Shown piece after piece: positions 55,932 to 64,000 of a DNA stretch of 64,000 nt (its first letter is position 1; the number at the start of each line of letters is the position of its first letter). The stretch is from contig NC_056522.1 of NCBI RefSeq assembly GCF_019175285.1, forward strand, positions 65,000,964-65,064,963, read 5' to 3'. Source of the DNA: Sceloporus undulatus. Lineage: Eukaryota > Chordata > Lepidosauria > Squamata > Phrynosomatidae. A program made the translations under genes and the position numbers. Below the pieces are notes generated by a model that had not been told where the DNA came from, did no database searches, and saw only the letters and a program-made list of their open reading frames with translations.

Positions 55932-56095
55932 ATTTATATATTTAATTTATATCCCACCTTTTTCCAAATATGGGAACCCTGGTAGCTTACAACATGGCTT
56001 AAAATAGAGTACAATTTAAACAATACATGACAGGTTAAAAACAATTAAAATTATATTAGAACAATTAATCTTCAGTAATTTAAAAAGCAGCTAAA
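55932..56095 (-). mobile_element. Decayed LINE 3' end
   Basis: TTTATATCCCACCTTTTTCC and GGTAGCTTACAACATGGC match the reverse of the family A type 3' UTR (ATATAAA after a stem). Confidence 0.45.
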
Positions 56096-56480
56096 TTGTT
56101 ATGATGATGATAAAAATTATAAGACACCCCAGTTCACAAAATCAAAGAACAACAACCACAAGGGGAATGGTAGGGAAACTGCATGGAGAAGATGATGAAA
56201 TGCTAACAGAGGACAGAAAACTACTCAATACTTTGTCTGCCTTGATTTCCTCCCAAAGGAAAAAATAGTGCTCAAACTGGGGGAAACAGAGCAGATGCTG
56301 CAGGAGGGGAAATGCAGCACAGAATATATAAAGAGGTAATAAAAGATTACCTTCAGGTAATGTCTCAACATATGGAGTACTTGTTTGAAGATTTTTGCAT
56401 TCTCTCCCCCCCCCCCCTTAAATAGATAGGGATTTCCTGCATGGAAACTCCTCTCTCTCTTTCTCTCTCATTAAAATGAC
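56096..56480. other. Unannotated intergenic stretch
   Basis: C-run at 56406-56417 and (CT)n near 56451-56469. Confidence 0.4.
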
Positions 56481-56482
56481 AG

Positions 56483-56628
56483 TGGAATACTCTTCCTCAG
56501 AGTTAATCTTCTTCTTTGGAGGTTTTTAAATAGAGGCTGGATGGGATGCTTTGATTTTGAGTCCCTGCACAGCAGAGGGTTGGACTGGATGGCCCTTGGG
56601 GTCTCTTCCAACTCTATGATTCTAACCA
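56483..56628 (+). mobile_element. CR1 LINE 3' end
   Basis: TGGAGGTTTTTAAATAGAGG, GGTTGGACTGGATGGCCCTT and the TCTATGATTCTA terminal octamer. Confidence 0.9.
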
Positions 56629-57354
56629 TATGATTGAGGTCACTCCCCTTTTAGAACTAACAACTTTAAAGATTTTCTTTACTTGTTGAGCCCTCCACCT
56701 TTCTTCTTCATCAACTTTCTTCAGAAAGATGGTGAGAAAAATATTTCTTAATCTATGTATATATAAATTTAAACCATTAGTAAACTTTTGTTTGAACTAC
56801 AAGCTACTTATGTTGTTTTTGAGTCAGTCTTGGGTCTTAGGGAAGCATAGTTAGACAAGATCACATTTCTGCTACTCTGCTGCTTTAAAGCTGGACCTTA
56901 ATAGACTTGGTTTTGACATTGTTGATATTTAATATTTTTGTTTTCTTGGCAAGGGCTGAAGCCTTAGGAAACCTAAATTACCCTTCAGTACCAAACTGCT
57001 ATAATTGTGTACTCTAGATACACCCTTATACTAAAATAGATTGGTTAGCCTTAAAAGTGTCAGAAAATTACATTTTTCTTCCCTTATTTTAACTTAGCTT
57101 TCAGTTCCTTACATAAAAAACCTTCTGTCTGATCAATTGAGTTACCTCTCCTTCTGTATTCTCTCTAAAATGATGATCACTTTTGCCCAGGCAGGACTTT
57201 TAGAAAAGATAAATAGGAAAGAACAGACTAAGCACAGTTTACCACTGGGAAGTAGTCCTCAAGCTCTCTCATTCCTGAAGAAACATGTATTAGAAGTGAT
57301 GAATTTGACATTTAAATAACACTGCAAGTTTATCTGTCACCTTAGGCACATAGG
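56629..57354. other. Unannotated intergenic stretch
   Basis: No exon or repeat recognised. Confidence 0.35.
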
Positions 57355-57880
57355 TCAATGTTGATAGGTATTGTGGTGGGAATTCCTTGTTGAAATAAAA
57401 ACTATAGAAAGATGGAGTCACCTTTGTCAGCCAGAGAGATGGTTTCTGAAATAAAGGCTTGGAGTTTAGGGAAAAACTAGAGCAAAGGAATAATGAGTGC
57501 GTCTTGACCTAGATGGAAGCTGGCACCAGTAAAAAGACATAACATAATGTACTGAGATAAGGACATTAAGAAGCAAGGTTAGGAGGAAAGCCACTGAATT
57601 CCTACAGGAGGGGGTAAGGAGTGATGATGCAGTTTTAATATATGCATGTATTTCTGTTCTGATTGTAAGAATTCTGTATGTTTAAATTGTAATTAGCCAA
57701 TCAGGTGTATTGAAGAAGCTTCTTTGTCTTGAATAATATAAAAAGAGCCATTTTGTCTTGTTCGGGGCCTCAGCTTTTTGGAACTTGAATTCCACTGAGT
57801 TCATTGTTTTCCTTTGTCGACAACTGGAAATAAACTTATGGATTTTCAATTACTAGGTCCTCTTGCCAATCCTATTGCTC
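57355..57880 (+). mobile_element. Possible solo LTR (fossil)
   Basis: Features in LTR order: a long AT-balanced U3-like part, ATATAAAAAGAGCC (about 57737) as a TATA box, TTCGGGGCCTCAGC downstream, and GGAAATAAACTTATGG as a poly(A) signal. No internal retroviral region is next to it. Family and limits uncertain; age moderate to old. Confidence 0.3.
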
Positions 57881-58340
57881 TGCCAATCCTAGATATTTAA
57901 GTTTCCTGAAATTTCTGTTACAGTATTACCCATGCAAAGCTTTTGAACAGCTCTGTTGAATAACAGTTCATGTTTCTTGGGGTCCCAAGTTCCCCATTGT
58001 AATAAATCAAGGAAGGTTGGTTTGGGTGTTGCAAACCCCCACCATGTTTTTGTAGCAGCTGGACTTTGATTCATGAAAGGATTCTAAATCCTATTGGACT
58101 TAAATATTTTAAAATTGAAATCCTTCCCAGGAATGGAAAGCAATGCATTCTCAAAGAAAGACAGTGTGTTGATAGAGGTATCCAACATAATTGAGCCCTG
58201 AAGAAATGGATGTCAACAGCTCCCTCCCCCCTTCTTTCCTTGGAGACATAAAGGCTGGAAAAAGAAAAAGAAATCATCACATAACACCTCTCAGCTCTTA
58301 CCATTATTTAAAGATTTTGGGGGATTGCTTTGTTTTTCTT
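57881..58340. other. Unannotated intergenic stretch
   Basis: Nothing recognised. Confidence 0.35.
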
Positions 58341-58344
58341 TTTT

Positions 58345-58418
58345 TACCCTTCCTTCCTTCCTTCCTTTCCTTTCCTTTCCTTTCCTTTTTTTTTGTTTTG
58401 TTGTTGTTGTTGTTGCTT
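58345..58418 (+). repeat. (TTCC)n(TTTCC)n(TTG)n microsatellite
   Basis: Pyrimidine tract followed by TTGTTGTTG. Confidence 0.95.
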
Positions 58419-59420
58419 GAAAGACAGTCAGGAACCTATGGATTCAAAGAAAAACTTTAACACAAAAAACCATAAAAGACAATATCCAGAGAAGGAGGGA
58501 GCCACAGGCATGCAACAAATGTATTATGGCAATGCTGCAAATGAGCAAAATCCTGTTATATTTCATGAATATTCTCCCCATCTCATGCACTTGAGCAAGT
58601 TAATTAAATAAATAAACACATTCTTATGTACTGCATAGAAGTTTTATCATTTTTCTTAAATAAATCCTCCAAACAAGAACCAAGTAGCTGGAGATGCACT
58701 CAGATTGTTAAACCTAATGCTAGTTGCTAATCTCAATTTAAAAAATACTTACCGAAACAATTATTGGATGATGTAGATCATCACTTTTAAATTCCATTGA
58801 TTCAATGGATTTTTTCTATTTACAACTATCAGTTGGATTTAGTCCTTAACCATTTACAGCCTCTGTATAATGGCTTTCTTTTGCAACTAGTATGGATTTT
58901 TAATTATATAAATCAGGGGTAGGCAGACTTCAGACTTGGCAGAGAGACTTTGGGCTGTTGTTTTTTTAAGCACAAGTTTGACATCTGTGAACTAGAGCTG
59001 TATCAAAATGATTTGCCAGAAGACTTCTATACACTTCTCATTAAGGATAAGGAAGTCTTTAGACTTGTTTAGACAAAGAATTTGCTTTCAGGAGCAGAAC
59101 TAATTCTCCATACACAAATCTATTTTTAAATTCCCCCTGCCTAAGAGTTTTAATCAAATTAATGGAGGAAATCTGTTGTTGCTGCTCTAAGAAAGAAGGC
59201 ATCAAAAACTTTTGTCAAATTATTACAAATAACTTTGAGGTCTTTTTTTTTTTTTAAAGAGTGACATTTACATTCCATCCTTTTTCCATGGGTACAAAGT
59301 GGCATACATGGCTCTCTTGCTCCCCACATGCAACCCTCCAGAGAAGGCTGGAATATCAGTGCTGCAATTGAAGCATATGCTCCAGGCCCTTATTGGCCAG
59401 AGGCCCTATTCAGTCATTGG

Positions 59421-59423
<3 letters not shown>
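58419..59423. other. Unannotated intergenic stretch
   Basis: AT-rich; no recognised feature. Confidence 0.35.

Positions 59424-59509
<86 letters not shown>
59424..59509 (+). repeat. (AC)n(AG)n compound microsatellite
   Basis: Pure ACACAC followed by pure AGAGAG. Confidence 0.97.
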
Positions 59510-59510
<1 letters not shown>

Positions 59511-59514
59511 CTTC

Positions 59515-59722
59515 ATTTATACTAAACTAAGAGTGTCTAAGCAGGCTACAACTGTAAGCTAATTGCCCCCAACAATCTGGGTACTCATTTTAGTGACTTT
59601 GGAAGGATGCAAGCCTGAGTCAAGCTTGAGCCCTTTCGGTGGTATTTAACTTGCAATCTTATGATTTTGAGTGAGTGGCTGTAGTACAGGCATTTAACCA
59701 CTGCACCACCAGAGCTCCTTTG
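59515..59722 (-). mobile_element. tRNA-derived SINE-2 (Sauria-like), copy 2
   Basis: Reverse of the 53095 copy: GTAAGCTAATTGCCCCCAAC, AGGATGCAAGCCTGAGTCAA and ACCACTGCACCACCAGAGC. The tail end runs into the microsatellite at 59509. Confidence 0.8.
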
Positions 59723-59929
59723 AAACTGAAGCTTCTTTTTATGCCCCACTCCCTCTATTTTCCATTGCATTGGGAATACAGATTTTATCAGGATACAGCA
59801 GCAGTGAAGAATGCAATAAAGCTTCTTGGAAACTCCACAGCAAACCTCAGGTAGAGCAGATGGCCCATGCATGCCTTACCTTACTCCTCCATTGCCACTC
59901 CTGAGAAACCCCCTTGTCACGCTGTATGA

Positions 59930-60207
59930 TGTCTGCTGCTCCAGAGAACAAGGCCCAGAACAATGGATGCAAGCTACAGGAAAAGAGATTCCACCTCAGT
60001 GTTAGGAGGAACTTCCTGACAGTAAGGGTTGTTTGACAGTGGAACACACTCTCTCAGAGTGTAGTGGAGTCTCCTTCCCTGGAGGTCTTTAAACGGAGGC
60101 TGGATGGCCATCTGGAATGTTTTGATTCTGAGTTCCCGCATAGCAGGGGGTTGGATTGGATGGTCCTTGTGGTCTCTTCCAGCTCTATGATTCTATGGTT
60201 CTAGGGC
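59930..60207 (+). mobile_element. CR1 LINE 3' end
   Basis: TGCTGCTCCAGAGAACAAG, GGAAAAGAGATTCCACCTCA, GGAGGAACTTCCTGACAGTA and the tail TTCCAGCTCTATGATTCTAT. Confidence 0.92.
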
Positions 60208-60254
60208 CCCTAGTTGAACCCACATGACCAGGCAGCCCCGTTTCCAGATCAGAT

Positions 60255-60460
60255 GGAATATTTTTAATTTGTTGCCTGTTTTAGTGAACGCTTTCCTGTA
60301 TTGTTATGTATTATTTATATGTATTATGCTATTATTTTTTAGATTGTACGCCATGGGCAGGTTTACTCTTATCTATTTTGTTTGTATGTACAGAGCTGTG
60401 CAAATCTACAGCACTATATAAATAAAGCATCATAATAATAATGATGATGATGATGATGTG
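60255..60460 (+). mobile_element. L2-like LINE family B 3' end with (ATG)n
   Basis: TTTTTTAGATTGTACGCCAT, TGTACAGAGCTGTGCAAATC and ACAGCACTATATAAATAAAG, then an (AAT)n/(ATG)n tail. Follows the CR1 end by 50 bp. Confidence 0.85.
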
Positions 60461-62328
60461 GTGATGGGGGCTTCTCAGTAGTGGCAAAAGGGGAGTAAGG
60501 CAGGTGGTGCACAATGGTACCGGGTCCATGGTGTGGGGATAGGCTGGTGTGTAAACACCTGCCTGTCCCTGCACTAGACCTTGCTTTCCTGCCAGTTTGC
60601 TCAGCCTCCCACTGGAGTCTGTATAGCCACATGATCTTAGGTCTAGTTTTCATAGAGACTTACTTTTAGACTTTTCTTATTTTGCCAAGATTGATGAGGT
60701 TTTCAAGGTTAGTGTGAAGCCAGAATAAATAAACTTATAGTGATGTTCTGTTTCAGTAAAATACCTTGGAATACTCTATGGGTGGGATTACTTGATTTAT
60801 TTGGAAGCATCATATATTCCCTGGAAAAATGATGTGGTAGGGAAGGAGGACTAGACACAACAACCTCATTTTCATTGGGCATCCCTCCACCTTTGCTCCA
60901 GATAGCATGGCTAAGGTAAGAGTCTTAGAGCAACACCCATTATGTCCCACCTGTTTCTTCATTTACTTCACAAGTAGGAAACAGTTTGGTTTGTAAACAC
61001 TCCTAATTTTCATGTTAGGCAGAGGAAGAGAGCCCCCTCTGTCCAGAAGCATTTCTCTCTTTAACAAAATTGCAATAATTGGTGTGTAGGCTTGGTATCA
61101 GTAGCCACATTGGGCTCCTAGGCACTAATGGCCCTGGAGCATTTGCCCCAATTGCACCATGGATAATCCAGCCTTGATTGGACTGTATAATTCTGTGAAC
61201 ACTATCCTTAAGGGGCAGAAATCCAGGAGACTAGCACAGTGGAATAAACATTAAATCTAACATGACTGGTTGAGAATTATTAAAGCTGAAAGAACAGTAA
61301 AATTCCACTTTTTGTTGCTTATATACTTTTTGAAAAACCACATTGGGGTGGAAATATGAAAATCAATAAAGTGAGGTTTACACATCTCCTTGCAGGTAGT
61401 ATTCATATCAAAATGTCAATGAAGAGATGTATTGGTTTAAAACCCATTGGATCTGCTTTTGAATTACACTGAAGTTCCTTTAGGCTGATGCATTGGGGGT
61501 TTTACAGGTAAAAATAAATTACAAAAGTATTGATTCTCATATCCTACTAGAGCTGAGGCACATTATTTTGACAACAAAAGCCGTCTTTAAAAGTTATGCT
61601 TTGCTTGATGAGAATTGTATCCTTGTCCTAACTCTCAAACATGAGTCATTGTGCAGATGGTCTCTGAAGACAGCTTAAGGTTTATTTTGACTGGGACAAT
61701 TAGGAGGGAACATATTTCATTTATTTTCAAACCACTGCAGTGGTTACCTGTACATTTGTGAGCAGAATTTCAAGTGCTGGTGCATACCTTTCAACATTTC
61801 ACAAGAAGAAAATGAAGACACATGTGGCCAAATGTGGTGAAGGTGGCAAAAGGAATTAATGAAGGAGGGCTACTGCTAGGAGAGACTGCAGTGGTTTGCT
61901 GCTGGGAAGGAAAAAAATTGCACCTCTCCTCTCCCCTGGGTTACTTGAGCACAAGCTACTTTTGCACTTTAAGCTCTGCAGCAATTGAACTAAGCTGACA
62001 AATGAAAAAGTGGGAGGAGAAGAGAAACTGAAACATTTTAAAAGCTGGAAAAGTGAAATGGCAGAAGAATAATTGGGACTGGTCCTTGCCAAACTGAGAC
62101 AGTTGGAGGATATGCTGGTGCTTACCTTTAAATCTTACCCATCTATAAACTAAAGGAATGACTAACTTCATGTCAGTTTCTTTGTGTCATCAACTCAATA
62201 TCAGAGACCATCTTCTGGGTAGCTTCATGAACAGGAGAGAGAGGTAGCAAATGAGAAAAAAGGTTTCAAAGAAATGGCACCTCCTGTGTATATTCCCCCC
62301 CCCCCAATGATGCACACATGTTTTATTA
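60461..62328. other. Unannotated intergenic stretch
   Basis: No coding signature, no RNA gene and no repeat I can name over nearly 1.9 kb; C-run at 62295-62305. Short frames only. Confidence 0.35.
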
Positions 62329-62330
62329 TA

Positions 62331-64000
62331 CAGTAGAGTCTCAATTCTCCTTCAGTAATCCCACATTCTGGATTATCCGATGTTGCGGCTGCCTGCCCCC
62401 AGATCAGACACACCCCTAAACATGGTGGCCGCAACAGGCAAGGCGAGCAGGGCGAGTACCTCCAGACCCCAAAACAGGCACCAAGCGTGGCGGAGGTGGT
62501 GGTAGTGAGCAGGGTGAGTACTTCCAGGCCCCAAAACAAGGGTCAAAGCATGGCAATGGGGAAGGTGACAGGCACAGCCAGGCTTCCAAACACGCCCCCA
62601 AGCACTGCAATGAAAAGGAAGAAGGTCCTTGTATCAATGGAGCAGACACTTGAGGCAATCAAGAGACTGGACAATGGAGAGACGTTACAGAAGGTAGCAG
62701 ATGACTATGGTGTTGGAAGGGTAACTGTAGGAGACTGGAGAAAGAACCGATTGGAGATAGAAAAATGGTGTTCCTCCAGAGTTACTGATGATGCTGTGAA
62801 AGAGAGGAAAACCATGAAAAGGTGCAGCTATGAAAAGGTCAATGAAGCTTTGTATGTTTGGTTTCTGCAGTTCAGAGACAAAGGTGTGCCTATTTTAGGG
62901 CCTATTTTACAGCAAAAGGCATTGCATTTTCAAAAGGAATTTGATGAAGAGGACCCAGGTTTTACAGTGATGTTGGTTGGCTTGACAGGTGGAAGAAATG
63001 TTATGGAATCCATCAGTTACTGCCTTCAGATTTTCAAGAAATGGAAGCATTCAAGAAAAAATGTCTAGACTTTGTTGAAACTGAAAGCCTAATGGATGAT
63101 CAGATATTTAATTGTGATGAGTCCGGCCTCAATTACAAACTGTTACCCAGTAAGAGTCTTGCAGCCTGAGCTGAAGCAGCAGCCCCAGGCTATAAGTGTA
63201 GTAAAGAAAGGCTAACAATTTTAGCATGCAGCAATGCTTCTGCAACCCTCAAAATGGACCTCACAGTGATTGGAAAGTCCAAAAATCCAAGAGCCTTTAA
63301 AAACATTTCAAAAAACGTTCTTCCCGTGAAGTACAACAGTCAAAAAAGTGTGTGGATGAGCAGAGAAATTTTCAAAGACTGTTTTTTAAGGAATTCATTC
63401 CTTCCATGGAGAAATTTTTGAAAGACAATAACCGCCCCAGAAAAGCAGTTTTGTTGCTAGACAATGCCCCGACGCACCCTGATGCAGAGGAGCTTCAAGA
63501 TGAGAACGTTAAGGCTATGTTACTGCCACCTAATGTCACCACCATATGCCAACCGATGGATCGGGGCGTTTTGGAAACGCTAAAAAGGAACTATCGCAGG
63601 AAGCTACTGTCGACACTGATAGAAGAAATTGAAGAAGAGCAAGACATGATTGAAAGATTGAAATGCATCAGTGATGTTGCTTATTGGGTTGCAACTGCAA
63701 GGGCTTGGAGTGACATTAGGGCTCCAACAATTGTCAGATCATGGAATAAGTTGCTATGCGAAAATGAAGAAGATGAAATGATGGAAAGCACAGATGAAGA
63801 CAAAGAAAGCATTCTACCCTTAGTACACCGTATCCCTGGGTGTGACGATGTGTATTTGCAAGAGGTTGACAGCTGGATGAACAAAGACGTTGTATGAAAT
63901 TACTGATGAAGAAATTGTCACTCTTGTCAATAGCGATGACAGCGAAATAGAAATTGATGAGCAAGCATCATCTGTTGAAACTCTCACAATCTCGCATGGC
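62331..64000 (+). mobile_element. Tigger (pogo/Tc1-mariner) DNA transposon, left part
   Basis: Starts CAGTAGAGTCTCAATTCTCC after TA (62329-62330), with the TTCTGGATTATCCGATG block of Tigger termini. It contains a GC-rich leader with a 62-bp tandem duplication (62443 and 62505) and the transposase region from about 62610. The right terminus lies beyond the window. Confidence 0.88.
62610..63995 (+). pseudogene. Tigger/CENP-B-type transposase, decayed
   Basis: Order: N-terminal psq-type helix-turn-helix (KRLDNGETLQKVADDYGVGR and TVGDWRKNR), a second DNA-binding region (RDKGVPILGPILQQKAL), then the DDE_1 domain with the three acidic residues in CDESG (about 63119), LLDNAPTHP (about 63460) and QPMDRGV (about 63553). 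The ATG at 62610 (MKRKKVLVSMEQ) is the likely start; a longer frame opens at 62487. Breaks: a frame change near 62980, an in-frame TGA at about 63169, frame changes near 63350 and 63893. Related to Tigger, jerky and CENP-B; not a host gene because of the breaks and the terminal repeat. Confidence 0.88.

Overview
This is vertebrate nuclear DNA, almost certainly from a squamate reptile and probably an iguanian-type lizard. The host genes are split by introns with canonical splice sites. The repeats are a lizard mixture: L2-like and CR1 LINEs, RTE/BovB fragments, tRNA-derived SINEs, many short hAT, Tigger and foldback MITEs, and long AAT and CA microsatellites. The lizard call and the repeat family names come from recalled similarity, not from a database search.

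Two host genes are visible. The main one is OPN3 (encephalopsin/panopsin), complete on the + strand in four exons at 17858-18245, 32656-32975, 38415-38666 and 44698-44958. Together they encode 406 residues with every opsin landmark: the TM7 Schiff-base lysine, ERY, NPVIY, and the disulfide cysteines. Exon 1 sits in a GC-rich CpG-island promoter. On the - strand, two exons at 5505-5658 and 3675-3805 join in phase and look like the 5' end of WDR64. OPN3 and WDR64 are head to head, as in mammals. The rest of WDR64 lies beyond the left edge, and no exon of the expected right-hand neighbour KMO is seen.

Layout: 1-1535, an L2-like LINE (-); 2725-3580, an L2 3' end carrying a MITE; 3675-5658, WDR64 exons; 5660-17690, intergenic DNA with CR1, RTE, SINE and MITE pieces; 17690-18245, OPN3 promoter and exon 1; 18246-32655, intron 1 with a 450-base CA tract, a tandem-repeat DNA element and a long palindrome; 32976-38414, intron 2 with a LINE whose RT has a single internal stop; 38667-44697, intron 3 with an L2 whose 554-codon RT frame is open; 44959 to about 45350, OPN3 3' UTR; 45350-62330, repeat-rich intergenic DNA, including a SPIN-like hAT element; 62331-64000, the left part of a Tigger transposon with a decayed transposase.

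The most unusual structures are three copies of a 228-235 bp nearly perfect palindrome whose two arms co-vary within each copy, LINE 3'-terminal stem-loops with compensatory changes, and CTCF-like motifs in convergent orientation on either side of OPN3. No bacterial-type system, CRISPR array or rRNA/tRNA gene is present.
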